A DNA stretch of 43,364 nucleotides. Source: Desulfarculus sp. (GTDB taxonomy: Bacteria > Desulfobacterota > Desulfarculia > Desulfarculales > Desulfarculaceae). The position numbers and the translations under genes were made by a program. The stretch is taken from NCBI GenBank assembly GCA_016218705.1, contig JACRDC010000101.1, positions 1 through 43,364 on the forward strand, in the 5' to 3' direction. Shown here piece after piece: positions 26,894 through 36,217 of this stretch; the first letter of the stretch is position 1; each line of letters opens with the position of its first letter. The notes under the pieces are model-generated. The model was not told the DNA's origin. It worked only from the letters and a program-made list of their open reading frames with translations, and made no database searches.

Positions 26894-26954
26894 GCCCGCA
26901 TACCTAAAGTTGCGATCAAACTACTCGTTTGATCGCAACTTTAGGTATGCGGGC
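26894..26954. repeat. Long perfect palindrome, copy 1 (28-bp stem, 5-nt loop)
   Basis: 26894-26921 is exactly complementary to 26927-26954, with loop TACTC. The core AGTTGCGATCAAAC/GTTTGATCGCAACT recurs at 43228-43272. It sits between the convergent AMMECR1 and SCP2 genes. It is AT-richer than its surroundings and lacks a long T-tract, so it resembles a mobile or REP-like palindromic unit more than a plain terminator. Confidence 0.95.
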
Positions 26955-26989
26955 GGGCGGCGCCCCAACCATAAGAGGCCATGAATACA

Positions 26990-27055
26990 TTGGGTTACGG
27001 GGAATTACACCCCTGACCCAACCTGTCAACCTGCTGACTGCCCCCCGCGGGGGGC
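26990..27055. terminator. Two further hairpins downstream of the SCP2 gene
   Basis: TTGGGT and GGGG (26990-27002) pair with CCCC and ACCCAA (27010-27021) around an AATTACA loop. GCCCCC pairs with GGGGGC at 27040-27055 just after the SCP2 stop. Neither has a clear T-tract; with copy 1 of the palindrome they fill the 197-base convergent gap. Confidence 0.4.
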
Positions 27056-27062
27056 ACCCCGC

Positions 27063-27476
27063 CTAGGCCTTTATGCCCTTTTCGGCCAGCACCGCAAGGT
27101 AGATGGGCGCGATCATCTTGAGCACCGGCGAGAGCTTCAGCAGCGCCGCCGTGGAGCCCTTGGCCTTGATGCGCCCGGTGGCCATGGCCACCACTGGGTT
27201 GAGCTGGTTGGACCAGGCCTGGTGCCCCACGTCCACCCCGGCCAGGATGGTCACGTCGGGGTGGCCGGAGGGAGCGCCGGCCCCCACCTCTATGGTCTGG
27301 CCCCGGGCGTCCACGTAAAAGGATATCTGGGGGTCGTCCTGGGTGTAGTCAAAATAAACCATTTGCTTTAACTGTCCCATGACGCCGGCGATCTGGGGAT
27401 CGTTCGCCGCCCGGCGGAAGGTCTCCACAAAGGCCTCCACCGCCGAGGACGGGTCACTGAAATACTTGGATTTCAC
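27063..27476 (-). CDS. SCP2 sterol-binding-domain protein
   Basis: 137 residues from GTG 27474-27476, with AAGGATTG upstream. An SCP2-like alpha/beta domain spans most of the chain: helices around SAVEAFVETFRRAAND, strands ISFYVDARG and PDVTILAG, then the hydrophobic C-terminal helices (LLKLSPVLKMIAPIYLAVLAE). SCP2 domains bind lipids or acyl-CoA. It probably serves lipid binding linked to the neighbouring dehydrogenase or acyl-CoA metabolism. Composition before its start (27477-27540) is AT-rich, which may hold the promoter, but I could not fix one. Confidence 0.8.
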   Translation of the reverse strand: MKSKYFSDPSSAVEAFVETFRRAANDPQIAGVMGQLKQMVYFDYTQDDPQISFYVDARGQTIEVGAGAPSGHPDVTILAGVDVGHQAWSNQLNPVVAMATGRIKAKGSTAALLKLSPVLKMIAPIYLAVLAEKGIKA

Positions 27477-27618
27477 AGCACAATCCTTATATTTAATGTT
27501 ATTACTTTAATGCTTTTCCGTTTTACTTTTCTTCTGCCCGCAACCCCCACCAGGAGCCGCCGGCGGTGGTTTAGGGTACTAGCTCCCCCGATCCGTTTAT
27601 GCCCGCCGCGGCTCGCGG

Positions 27619-30279
27619 CTACCAGGCCTGCTCAAAGACCTCGTAGACCTGGCCGGGGTCGGTGACCGGCCGGGGGTTGAAGATGCAGGCCGGGTCGGCC
27701 ACGGCGTGGGCGGCGGCCTCGAACAGGGCCTCCTCGGGCACCCCCAGGTCCCTGAGCCGCCGGGGGTGGCCGACGCGCTCCATCAGGTCATCCACGGCCG
27801 TGGCCGCCGCCAGGGCCGCCTGGGCCTGGTCCATGCCGGCGGTCTCCACCCCCAGGGCCTGGGCGGCCAGGGCCAGGGCCGGGGCGCAAGACTCGGCGTT
27901 GAAGCGCATCACGTGGGGCAGCACCACCCCGCAGGCGCTGCCGTGGGGCACCCCATACAGTGCCCCCACGGTGTGGGCCATGGCGTGGGCCAGGGCCACC
28001 TGGGCGGTGCAGAAGGCCCAGCCGGCCAGGGCGGCGGCCACCTGCATGTGGGAGCGGGCCGCGAGGTCCTGGCCGTTTTCCACGCAGACCGGCAGGTTCT
28101 GGGCGATGAGCCGCAGGGCGTGCAGGGCCAGCCCGTCGCAGACCGGGTTGCTGCGCAGGCTCATCAGGGCCTCCAGGGCGTGGGTCAGGGCGTCCAGGCC
28201 GGTGCCGGCGGTGAGTCCCGGGGGCAGGCCGCGCACGAACTGGGGGTCCAGGATGGCCACCCGGGGAAAGAGGGCGTTCTCCAGGACGTAGACCTTGCGC
28301 CCCACCTGGTGGTTCTTGATGACCGCCACGTTGGTGACCTCGCTGCCGGTGCCCGCCGTGGTGGGCACGGCGATGTGGGGCGTGGCTGGCCGGTTAAGGC
28401 GCAGCACCGCCACGTGGTCAATGGCCTGGCCGCCCTCGCTAAGGAGCACGGCCAGGGCCTTGGCCGTGTCCATGACGCTGCCTCCGCCCACGCTGACCAC
28501 GGCGTCGGCGCCCACTTGCCGGGCCACGGCGGCGGCGGCGTCCACGGTGGCCAGGCTGCTGTCCTGGGGTATGTCCAAGAAGACCCCGGCGCAGTAGCCG
28601 CCCAGGGCCTTCTTGGCCTTCTCCACCAGGCCGGCGGCGGCCACGCCGGGGTCGCTGAGCAATATGGCCCGCTGGCAGCCCAGGGCCTGCATCTCCGCGC
28701 CGATGCTGGCGATTGATCCCTGGCCGCTGTTGAGCTTGGTGGGGCCGGCATATTGGAAGGTGGCGCTGTGGGGGTAGCTGAACATCATCTGGAAGGCCAG
28801 CTTGTTGGCCGGGTCGGCCTCGGCGGCCACGTGCACGCGCTTGATCTGGGTGTACTCGGCCAGGCCGTGATAGCCAAGTTCCCGCCCCACGCCCGACTGC
28901 TTGTAGCCGCCAAAGGGGCAGTAGTCGCCAAAGGCGTGGTAGTCGTTGATCCACATGGTGCCCGTGGCCACGCCGTGGGCTATTGCCTCGGCCCGGGCGA
29001 TGTCCTGGGACCACACCCCCCCGGCCAGGCCGTAGGGGCTGTCGTTGGCGATGGCCACGGCCTCTTCGTCGTCGTGGAAGGGTATGACGCAGACCACCGG
29101 CCCGAAGATCTCCTCGCGGGCGACGCGCATGGAGTTGTTCACCCCGGCGAAGATGGTGGGCTGGTAGTAGTAGCCATCCTCCAGGTCGAAGCGCTCCGGC
29201 CTCTTGCCCCCGCAGACCAGTTCGGCGCCCTCCTGGCGGCCCAGTTGCACATACTGTTCGGTGGTGGCCAGTTGCCCGGCGCTGACCAGGGGGCCCATCT
29301 GGGAGGCCGCGTCCAACTGGTAGGCGATGTGGATATCACCCACCCTCTTGGCCAGGCGCTCCACGAACTGATCGTAGAGCTTGTCCTGCACCAGGATGCG
29401 GGTGCCCGACTCGCAGACCTGGCCGCAGTGGAAGAAGGTGCCAAACAGCCCGCCGTCTATGGCCAGGTTGAGGTCGGCGTCGTCCAGCACGATGTTGGCG
29501 CTCTTGCCGCCCAGTTCCAGGGTCACCTTCTTGACCGTGTCGGCGGCCATCTTCATGATCTCGCGCCCCACCTGGGTGGAGCCGGTGAAGGCGATCTTGT
29601 CCACCATGGGGTGGGTGCACAGCACCTGGCCCAGGGTCTGGCCCGGGCCGGCGATGATGTTCACCACCCCCGGCGGCACCTGGCTCTCGGCCAGGGCCTC
29701 GGCGATGATGAGCGCCGATACCGGCGTATGGCTGGCCGGCTTGAGCACCACGGTGTTGCCCATGATGGCGGCCATGGCGATCTTCCACATGGCCATGCTG
29801 AAGGGGAAGTTCCAGGGGATGATGCCCACGCAGACCCCGATGGGTTCGCGCCTGATGTAGTTGCGCGCTGGGAAGAAGGGGTTGCCCGAGACCGGTATCT
29901 CCTCGCGCCAGGGAAAGTCCCTGGCCGCCAGTTGGGCCAGGTTGCGCACCATGAGGGAACCCAGGAAAACCTCGGTCTTGGTGCGGTTGATGATGCCGCC
30001 CGAGTCCAGGGACTCGAACATGGCCAGGCGCACGGCTTGGCGCAGCACCCGGTCGGCGAAGTCCATCATGATGCGCGCGCGTTTGTCCGGGGCCATGCCG
30101 GACCAGACGCCGCTGTCAAAGGCCCGGCGGGCGGCCTGGATGGCCGCCTCGGCCTCGGCCGGCCCGGCCTGGGCCACCGTGGCGAAGGCCTGCCCGGTGC
30201 CCGGGTCCAGGGTCTCGAAGGCCGCCCCGTCCTGGGCGTCCACGAATTGGCCGTCAATATAGAGCTTGAAATGCTCCAC
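27619..30279 (-). CDS. Bifunctional aldehyde dehydrogenase - iron-type alcohol dehydrogenase fusion
   Basis: 886 residues from GTG 30277-30279, chosen for the strong AAGGAGG site; an upstream extension to 30330 lacks it. Residues about 1-490 are an NAD(P)-dependent hydrolytic aldehyde dehydrogenase: IPWNFPFSMAMWKI, FTGSTQVGREIM, LELGGKSANIV (catalytic Glu) and FHCGQVCESGTR (catalytic Cys). Residues about 505-886 are a group III iron alcohol dehydrogenase: VSVGGGSVMDTAKA, PTTAGTGSEVTNVAVI, a metal His in LTHALEALMS and HAMAHTVGALYGVPHGSACG. It would link alcohol, aldehyde and acid. Unlike AdhE, its aldehyde half is the acid-forming and not the CoA-acylating family. Substrate unknown. Confidence 0.9.
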   Translation of the reverse strand: MEHFKLYIDGQFVDAQDGAAFETLDPGTGQAFATVAQAGPAEAEAAIQAARRAFDSGVWSGMAPDKRARIMMDFADRVLRQAVRLAMFESLDSGGIINRTKTEVFLGSLMVRNLAQLAARDFPWREEIPVSGNPFFPARNYIRREPIGVCVGIIPWNFPFSMAMWKIAMAAIMGNTVVLKPASHTPVSALIIAEALAESQVPPGVVNIIAGPGQTLGQVLCTHPMVDKIAFTGSTQVGREIMKMAADTVKKVTLELGGKSANIVLDDADLNLAIDGGLFGTFFHCGQVCESGTRILVQDKLYDQFVERLAKRVGDIHIAYQLDAASQMGPLVSAGQLATTEQYVQLGRQEGAELVCGGKRPERFDLEDGYYYQPTIFAGVNNSMRVAREEIFGPVVCVIPFHDDEEAVAIANDSPYGLAGGVWSQDIARAEAIAHGVATGTMWINDYHAFGDYCPFGGYKQSGVGRELGYHGLAEYTQIKRVHVAAEADPANKLAFQMMFSYPHSATFQYAGPTKLNSGQGSIASIGAEMQALGCQRAILLSDPGVAAAGLVEKAKKALGGYCAGVFLDIPQDSSLATVDAAAAVARQVGADAVVSVGGGSVMDTAKALAVLLSEGGQAIDHVAVLRLNRPATPHIAVPTTAGTGSEVTNVAVIKNHQVGRKVYVLENALFPRVAILDPQFVRGLPPGLTAGTGLDALTHALEALMSLRSNPVCDGLALHALRLIAQNLPVCVENGQDLAARSHMQVAAALAGWAFCTAQVALAHAMAHTVGALYGVPHGSACGVVLPHVMRFNAESCAPALALAAQALGVETAGMDQAQAALAAATAVDDLMERVGHPRRLRDLGVPEEALFEAAAHAVADPACIFNPRPVTDPGQVYEVFEQAW

Positions 30280-30380
30280 GGAAGCCTCCTTGGTGGGGGG
30301 GCTGGGGCAAAAAACGTCGGCGGGTATCAATGAAATACGCCCAAGGACAGGGCAAAGTCAAGGGCCGGCTGAATATGCCT

Positions 30381-31085
30381 TCAGTCGAAGAGCCCCGGCG
30401 CCCGCGAGGGCCGCCAGGGCTGGGCCAACTCCGGCCCCTCGGCGCCAGCCCGGTTCAAGGCCGGCGAGACGGGGTGGGCCTGCATCAGGTCGGAGGGATA
30501 GGGCCTAAGCAGGCCGGCCAAGGCCGCCGGGCCGTGCTGGGCCGGGTCCAGCCAGAGGGCCTCCTGCTCGGGCAAAAGCAGGGCCGGCATGCGTTCGTGG
30601 ATGGCGCCCACCAGGGCATTGGCCGGCACGGTGACGATGCTGAAACTGAGCAGCTCCGCCTGGCCCGGAGGCTGCCAACGCTCCCACAGGCCGGCCATGG
30701 CAAAGGGGCCGCCTTCAAGCAGGCCAAAGCTGTAGGGCTGCTTGGGGGCGCCGGGGCGCGGCGGGGCCGCCCACTCGTAGAACCCGTCGGCCAGCACCAG
30801 GCAGCGCCGGGAGCGATAGGCACCCCTGAAGGCCGGCTTGGCGGCCAGGGTCTCGGCGCGGGCGTTTATCATCTTGTGGCCCTGGGAGGGATCGGCGGCC
30901 CAGGGGGGCACCAGGCCCCAGCGCATGAGCCTTAAATCCCGCCGCTCCTCCGGGGCCACCACCACCGGCGCCGACTGGCCGGGGGCCAGGTTGTAGCGCG
31001 GGGTCAGGGCGAGCCCCGAGGGCTGAAGGCCGAAGCGGCGCTCCAGGCTGGCCAGGTCCGAGGTCTGGCGATAGCGGCCGCACAT
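30381..31085 (-). CDS. SOS response-associated peptidase family protein (SRAP/YedK/HMCES)
   Basis: 234 residues from ATG 31085. Catalytic Cys2 in MCGRYRQT is exposed after Met removal; NARAET, the glycine-rich ADGFYEW and IHERMPALL complete the SRAP site. These proteins form a thiazolidine cross-link through Cys2 with abasic sites in single-stranded DNA and protect it from error-prone repair. It lies downstream of the phosphogluconolactonase gene, with no visible SOS box. Confidence 0.95.
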   Translation of the reverse strand: MCGRYRQTSDLASLERRFGLQPSGLALTPRYNLAPGQSAPVVVAPEERRDLRLMRWGLVPPWAADPSQGHKMINARAETLAAKPAFRGAYRSRRCLVLADGFYEWAAPPRPGAPKQPYSFGLLEGGPFAMAGLWERWQPPGQAELLSFSIVTVPANALVGAIHERMPALLLPEQEALWLDPAQHGPAALAGLLRPYPSDLMQAHPVSPALNRAGAEGPELAQPWRPSRAPGLFD

Positions 31086-31141
31086 GGGCTGGGCCTCCGT
31101 GGAGGCCGGGCGAGCCCGCCAAGGCCCGCCCGGCCAGGGGA

Positions 31142-31879
31142 TCAGGGTTTCAGGCCGGCGGCGGCCTCCTGGTCCAGGAACCAGAACAGCTCGCCAAAGG
31201 GGCGCAGGCGGCTGGCCGGGGAGGCGGCATGGCCCGAGGCCTCCTGGCCCAGGGCTTTTTGCACGGCCTGGCGCTTGCCGGCGCCAGTCACCGCCACCAC
31301 CACCGTGCGGCCGGCATTGAGCACCGGCCACGTCAGGGTCACCCGCTCCACGGCGGGCTGCACGCCTTCTGGCGGCTGCACCGCCGCCACCCAGCCGCCG
31401 CCCTCGGCCTGGGCCGGGTCCTGGGGAAACAGCGAGGCCAGGTGCCCATCCGGCCCCAGGCCCAGCAGGATGAAGTCAAAGGCCGGCAGCAGGCCCCCGA
31501 AGTGGGTGCGCAACTCGGCCTGGTAGCGGGCCGCCGCCTCCTCGGGCTCGTAGAGGTCCACGGGCACGGGGTGCACCTGGCCGGATTTCAGAGGGGCCTG
31601 CTCCAGCATGATGCGCCGGGCCTGGCCGTAGTTGCTGCCGGGGTGATCGTGGGGCAGGGCGCGCTCGTCGCTAAAGAAGAAATGGCAGGCCTGCCAGGGC
31701 ATTACCTCCAGCAGGGGGGATTGGGCCAAGGCCCGGTAGATGGGCAGCGGCGTGGCGCCGCCGGCCAGGGCCAGGTTGGCCTGGCCATGCTCCACGATGG
31801 CGCGGGCGGCCCGCACGGCCATGAGGGTGGCCGTGGCGCGGGCCAACTCGTCCGCGGTGGCAAAGACTCGTATTCTCAT
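31142..31879 (-). CDS. pgl: 6-phosphogluconolactonase
   Basis: 245 residues from ATG 31879. NagB-like fold with LALAGGATPLPIYRAL, FFFSDERALPHDHPGSNYGQA and FDFILLGLGPDGHLASLFP, all diagnostic of DevB/Pgl. It hydrolyses 6-phosphogluconolactone in the oxidative pentose phosphate pathway. Near transketolase on the same strand, which supports pentose metabolism, although a small secreted-protein gene intervenes. No glucose-6-phosphate dehydrogenase is in the window. Confidence 0.92.
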   Translation of the reverse strand: MRIRVFATADELARATATLMAVRAARAIVEHGQANLALAGGATPLPIYRALAQSPLLEVMPWQACHFFFSDERALPHDHPGSNYGQARRIMLEQAPLKSGQVHPVPVDLYEPEEAAARYQAELRTHFGGLLPAFDFILLGLGPDGHLASLFPQDPAQAEGGGWVAAVQPPEGVQPAVERVTLTWPVLNAGRTVVVAVTGAGKRQAVQKALGQEASGHAASPASRLRPFGELFWFLDQEAAAGLKP

Positions 31880-32004
31880 GGGGCCTAACACCTTGGGCGC
31901 GAGGTATTTCACGGCGGCCCGGCCAGGCCGGCCAGATTCCCCCCTCCGCCGATATAGTAATACCTACTAGGCGGCTCGGCTCGTGGCCAAACGATTATTT
32001 AGGG

Positions 32005-32457
32005 CTAATGGATCGTGGGTGGGCCTGGTTGTTGGGCGGGGGCCTGGTCCAGACGCCGCCAGCCCTGGGGCAACTGGGAGCCCCGGGCCACGAAAAGGGG
32101 TATGCGCTCCCGCCGGCACAGGAGCGCGATGTCTTCCAGGAGCTGCTTCTCCGGCGGGGAGTAGGCGTCGGGGTGGGTGACGACGATCCACACGCCGTGG
32201 CCCTGCACCTGGGGCTCCTGCCTGCGCACATAGGCCAGGAACTCGGCCGTGGACTGCAACACCGGCTGGGCCTTCTCGCGCTGGAGATAGGGGGCGTGAG
32301 CCACCATGAGCCCCCACTTGCGCCCGCCCAGCTCGGCCACCCGCATGGGCAGCATGTGCATGGATATGCCCCGGCCACGCTCCGGGGTAAGGGCCTGGGC
32401 CGGGCCGGCCAGGGCCAGGCCGGCCAAAAGGCATAGCGCCGCGGCGAGCGTTTTCAC
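32005..32457 (-). CDS. Small secreted protein of unknown function
   Basis: 150 residues from GTG 32455-32457, with AGGGGGGT upstream. The signal peptide MKTLAAALCLLAGLALAGPAQA is clear. The mature part is a mixed alpha/beta protein (WGLMVAHAPYLQREK, GVWIVVTHPDAYSPPEKQLLEDIALLCRR, IPLFVARGSQLPQGW) ending in a Pro-rich tail. No family recognised; thioredoxin- or DUF4174-like folds are possible but not supported by a motif. It ends the tkt-linked transcript, or is read from its own start 33 bases after tkt. Confidence 0.75.
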   Translation of the reverse strand: MKTLAAALCLLAGLALAGPAQALTPERGRGISMHMLPMRVAELGGRKWGLMVAHAPYLQREKAQPVLQSTAEFLAYVRRQEPQVQGHGVWIVVTHPDAYSPPEKQLLEDIALLCRRERIPLFVARGSQLPQGWRRLDQAPAQQPGPPTIH

Positions 32458-32490
32458 AATACCCCCCTGATTGTGAAACGGTTGTCCGTT

Positions 32491-34497
32491 CTAGGCCTTG
32501 AGCAGCTCCAGGGCGCGGGCCACCACGTTGTCCACGTCGAACCCGTACTCCTTCATCACCCGGCCCCCGGGGGCCGAGGCGCCGAAGCGGTCCACGCCGA
32601 TCACCGCGCCGTAATCGCCCACCCAGCGCTCCCAGCCCAGGGTGGCCCCGGCCTCGATGGCCAGGCGGGTCTTGATGGCCGGCGGCAGCACCGACTCGCG
32701 GTAGGCCTGGTTCTGCTCGGCGAAGACCTCCCAGGAGGGCATGCTCACCACCCGGCTGGCCACGCCCTGGGCCAGCAGGGCCTCCTGGGCCTTCATCGCC
32801 AGGCTGACCTCGCTGCCCGTGGCCAGCAGGATGATCCGGGGCTGGTCCCCGGAATCGCTGAGCACGTAGGCGCCCTTGGCCACGCCGGCGGCCACGGGGT
32901 AGCGCTCCAGGTCCAGGATGGGCAGGTCCTGGCGGGTGAGCACCAGGGCCGAGGGGCCTTTTCGCTCCAGGGCCAAGGCCCAGCACTGGGCCGTCTCGTT
33001 GGCCTCGGCGGGCCTGAAGACCGTGAAGCCGGGCATGACCCTGAGCGACATGAGCTGCTCCACCGGCTGATGGGTGGGGCCGTCCTCGCCCACGGCCAGG
33101 CTGTCGTGGGTGAAGATGAACAGGCTGTGCAGGCCCATGAGGGCCGCCAGGCGCAGGGCCGGGCGCACGAAGTCGGCGAAGACGAAGAAGGTGGCCCCGT
33201 AGGGGATCACCCCGCCGTGCAGGGCCAGGCCGTTGACCACGGCGCCCATGCCGTGCTCGCGTACCCCGAAGTGGATGTTGCGGCCGCAATCGGCGCCCTG
33301 GCCGCGGGCGTCGCCGCTGCCGGCGATGAGGGTCTTGTTGGAGGGCGCCAGGTCGGCCGAGCCGCCGATCAGATTGGGGATGGCCTGGGCCAGGGCGTTC
33401 AAGACCTTGCCCGAGGCCACCCGGGTGGCCAGGGGCTTGTCCTGGGCGCTGAAGACCGGTAAAGACTGGCGCCAGCCTTGGGGCAGCTTGCCCTTCAGTT
33501 GCAGGGCATAGGCCTGGGCCAGCTCGGGAAAGGCCTGGGCGTAGGCGGCCAGGCGTTCCTGCCATTGGTCCTCCAGGCGGCGGCCACGGGTCAAGGCCTG
33601 GCGCAGGCAGGCGGCGGCCTCGGCGGGCACGTGGAAGGGCTCCTCGGGCCAGGCGAAGCACTGGCGGGTGGCCTGGCAGGCCTCCGGCCCCAGGGGCTCG
33701 CCGTGGGCCGAGGCCGAGTCCTGCTTGGGACTGCCGCAGCCGATGTGGGTGCGCAGCATAATCAGGGAGGGGCGCTGGGTCTCGGCCTTGGCCTGGCCGA
33801 TGGCCTGGTCAATGGCATTGAGGTCGTCGCCGTCGGCCACCGTGAGCACCTGCCAGCCGTAGGCCTCGAAGCGTTTGCCCACGTCCTCGGTGAAGGCCAG
33901 GTCGGTGGGGCCCTCGATGGTGATCTTGTTGTCGTCGTAGAGGTAGATAAGCTTGCCCAGGCCCAGGGTGCCGGCCAGGGAGGCGGCCTCGGCGGCCACG
34001 CCCTCCATGAGGTCGCCGTCGCTGACGATGGCGTAGGTGAAGTGGTTTATCAACTCGTGGCCGGGGCGGTTGAACTGGCCGGCCAGGAAGCGCTCGGCCA
34101 AGGCCATGCCCACGCCCATGCCAAAGCCCTGGCCCAGGGGGCCGGTGGTGGCCTCCACGCCGGGGGCGTGGCCGTACTCGGGGTGGCCGGGGGTCTTGGA
34201 GCCCCACTGGCGGAAGTTCTTGATCTCGTCGAGCGGCAGGTCGTAGCCGGTGAGGTGCAACAGGGAATACAAAAGGGCCGAGCCATGGCCGGCGGAGAGC
34301 ACGAAGCGGTCGCGGCCGGGCCACTGGGGATTTTGCGGGTTGTGGCGCAGGTGGCGCTGCCAGAGCACGTAGGCCATGGAGGCCGCCCCCAGGGGCATGC
34401 CCGGGTGGCCGGACTTGGCCTTTTCCACCATGTCCACCGCCAGCATGCGGATGGAGTTGACGCAAAGCTGGTCCAGGTCTTTGTTAGGCTCGCTCAT
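32491..34497 (-). CDS. tkt: Transketolase
   Basis: 668 residues from ATG 34497. Thiamine-diphosphate site features: [18 protein letters not shown], the GDG motif in [14 protein letters not shown], a pyrimidine-domain [17 protein letters not shown] with the catalytic Glu, [17 protein letters not shown], and [12 protein letters not shown] at the C-terminus. It transfers two-carbon ketol units between pentose and hexose phosphates. Full length (650-690). Part of a pentose-phosphate region with pgl. Confidence 0.96.
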   Translation of the reverse strand: MSEPNKDLDQLCVNSIRMLAVDMVEKAKSGHPGMPLGAASMAYVLWQRHLRHNPQNPQWPGRDRFVLSAGHGSALLYSLLHLTGYDLPLDEIKNFRQWGSKTPGHPEYGHAPGVEATTGPLGQGFGMGVGMALAERFLAGQFNRPGHELINHFTYAIVSDGDLMEGVAAEAASLAGTLGLGKLIYLYDDNKITIEGPTDLAFTEDVGKRFEAYGWQVLTVADGDDLNAIDQAIGQAKAETQRPSLIMLRTHIGCGSPKQDSASAHGEPLGPEACQATRQCFAWPEEPFHVPAEAAACLRQALTRGRRLEDQWQERLAAYAQAFPELAQAYALQLKGKLPQGWRQSLPVFSAQDKPLATRVASGKVLNALAQAIPNLIGGSADLAPSNKTLIAGSGDARGQGADCGRNIHFGVREHGMGAVVNGLALHGGVIPYGATFFVFADFVRPALRLAALMGLHSLFIFTHDSLAVGEDGPTHQPVEQLMSLRVMPGFTVFRPAEANETAQCWALALERKGPSALVLTRQDLPILDLERYPVAAGVAKGAYVLSDSGDQPRIILLATGSEVSLAMKAQEALLAQGVASRVVSMPSWEVFAEQNQAYRESVLPPAIKTRLAIEAGATLGWERWVGDYGAVIGVDRFGASAPGGRVMKEYGFDVDNVVARALELLKA

Positions 34498-34586
34498 GGA
34501 AACCCCCGGCCCGACGGGAAAAAATGAAATAGATTAGCCAACGGCCCATACATCCCCACCACCCCGTGGCGGGGGCCGCCGCCCCA

Positions 34587-34615
34587 ACTATCGGCCAAAC
34601 GGCCCAATTTGGCAA
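34587..34615 (-). promoter_or_regulatory. Possible promoter for tkt
   Basis: On the minus strand TTGCCA (34610-34615), 17-base spacer, GATAGT (34587-34592). It lies about 90 bases upstream of the tkt start. Confidence 0.4.
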
Positions 34616-34635
34616 GCCCGTGGGTGCTGGGTGTC

Positions 34636-35070
34636 CTACTTGCCCTGCCAGAGCATGAGGCCTGTCTCCTGGTCCCAGCCGCGCTCCAGGGGGCGCTCGG
34701 CCTGGTACTCGGCGATCTCGTACTCGCAGGCGAATACCTCGCAGCCCTCGGCCAAATGCCCGCCCAGGGCCTGGCCCTGGGCGTCGCCCAGGGTGACGTG
34801 GGCGTGCACAAAGGGCTTGCCGTCCTTGAGCGAGACGTTGCCCACCAGGGCCAGTATCTCCAGGTCCTGGTTGAAATCCAGGAAGTTGTACACCCGGGCC
34901 GCCTGGTCGTAGTAGCCCACCCGCGCCCTGGTCACGGCCCCGATGGCCTGCACCCGGCCCACCTGGATACCGGCCCCCTGGCAGATATCAGTGAGGGCCT
35001 CCAGGAGGTCGCTGCCCTTGGGCAGCCGGCCCACCAGGACCTTGCCCGTGCTCTTGACTATAACTTCCAT
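34636..35070 (-). CDS. PPC/DUF296-domain protein
   Basis: 144 residues from ATG 35070. The PPC domain is recognised by LPKGSDLLEALTDIC, IGAVTRARVGYYD, LEILALVGNVSLKDG, and HAHVTLGDAQGQALGGHL with its paired His. In plants PPC domains are fused to AT-hooks; bacterial stand-alone forms are trimers with a possible metal site and no proven role. It lies 20 bases downstream of the metallophosphoesterase gene, probably in the same transcript. Confidence 0.9.
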   Translation of the reverse strand: MEVIVKSTGKVLVGRLPKGSDLLEALTDICQGAGIQVGRVQAIGAVTRARVGYYDQAARVYNFLDFNQDLEILALVGNVSLKDGKPFVHAHVTLGDAQGQALGGHLAEGCEVFACEYEIAEYQAERPLERGWDQETGLMLWQGK

Positions 35071-35089
35071 GATCTGTCCTCCCGCAAAA

Positions 35090-36214
35090 CTATGGCGCGC
35101 GCACGATCTCGATGATGGTCACCTCCGGGGGCGCGGCCACGCGCATGGGCGGCCCCCAGGTGCCGGTGCCCCGGTTGGTGTACAGGGCCGAGCCCCGGGC
35201 CAGGCGGTGGAGCCCCTCCTGCATGGGGTAGATGGCCCCGGTGAGGTAGTTGAAGGGATAGACCTGGCCCCGGTGGGTGTGCCCCGACAGTTGCAGGTCA
35301 AACAGCCCCAGGCTCTGGGGCTCCACGGTGGGCCGGTGCTTGAGCAACAGGGTGAAGAGCCCCGGCGGGCCGGACCCCAGGATGGCGGCCTCGTCGGGCG
35401 GCGGGCCGGGGATCACCGGGTCGTCCACCCCGGCCACCCGCAAGGCCCCGGCCACATCCACGGCTTGGTTGCGCAGCACCGTGAAGCCGGCGCGCTCCAG
35501 GAAGGCGATGGCCTGGTCCAGGCCGGCGTAGAGTTCGTGATTGCCGGTGATGGCGTACTTGCCCAAGGGCGGCTGGAGGCCGGCCCACAGCTTGTACAGG
35601 CCGTCCTCCAAAAAGAGATTGCCGTCCACCAAGTCGCCGGTGCTGACCACCAGGTCGGGCCTCTCGGCCTCGATGCGCTCCACGATGCGCCTTAGGCTCC
35701 CCTGGCCGTGGATCAGCCCCAGGTGCACGTCCGAGACCTGAGCGATGACCAGGCGGGGCCGCTCCGGCGGCAGCTTGGAGCTGGTGAGGGTAAGGCGCTC
35801 CAGGGTCAGGGAGCGGGCCTCGATGACCCCGTAGCCGGCGGTGAGCACGGCGGCCAGCAGGGCCAGCCAGGCCAGGGCGCGGCCCAGGCCGGCCGGCGCC
35901 GCCAGCCAGCCCAGGCGGCTGGCCAGCCAGGCCAGCCCCTGGATGAGCCAGGAGATGAGGGCATTGCCAAAGCCCAGGCCGGCCAGCCCCATCCAGCAGT
36001 AGCCAACCCAGGCGAACAACGCGGCGGCCCACTGGGGGCCGTGACCGCGCTCGATGAGACGCGAGGCCACCGGGGACAGGATCATGGCCAAAAAGAACAG
36101 GGCCAGCCAGAGGTTAAAGGCCCGCCCCGCCGGCAGGAGGGGCCGGAAGCGCAGCCAGAGCACGGCGTGCATGCCGCCGTAGATCAAGAAGAAATAGAGC
36201 AGGAACCTGGGCAT
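35090..36214 (-). CDS. Membrane-anchored metallophosphoesterase
   Basis: 374 residues from ATG 36214. The N-terminal 135 residues contain four hydrophobic helices (about 3-18, 35-52, 65-90, 108-128). A calcineurin-like phosphoesterase domain follows: QVSDVHLGLIHG, STGDLVDGN, ITGNHELYAG, FTLLLKHRP and SGHTHRGQVYP, giving the full set of metal ligands. Resembles YaeI/YkuE-type enzymes, some of which act on UDP-diacylglucosamine or related lipids; the actual substrate is unknown. Directly preceded by a possible small gene. Confidence 0.9.
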   Translation of the reverse strand: MPRFLLYFFLIYGGMHAVLWLRFRPLLPAGRAFNLWLALFFLAMILSPVASRLIERGHGPQWAAALFAWVGYCWMGLAGLGFGNALISWLIQGLAWLASRLGWLAAPAGLGRALAWLALLAAVLTAGYGVIEARSLTLERLTLTSSKLPPERPRLVIAQVSDVHLGLIHGQGSLRRIVERIEAERPDLVVSTGDLVDGNLFLEDGLYKLWAGLQPPLGKYAITGNHELYAGLDQAIAFLERAGFTVLRNQAVDVAGALRVAGVDDPVIPGPPPDEAAILGSGPPGLFTLLLKHRPTVEPQSLGLFDLQLSGHTHRGQVYPFNYLTGAIYPMQEGLHRLARGSALYTNRGTGTWGPPMRVAAPPEVTIIEIVRAP

Positions 36215-36217
36215 GGC

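Noticed and set aside
27619-30279. Canonical AdhE
   Set aside because: The aldehyde half has the catalytic Glu/Cys pattern of the hydrolytic family and lacks the AdhE-type acylating sequence.
28753-30333. 526-codon open frame on the plus strand opposite the dehydrogenase fusion
   Set aside because: It is the antisense shadow of a high-GC gene with clear dehydrogenase motifs on the minus strand, and the translated product is low-complexity His/Gly/Ala.
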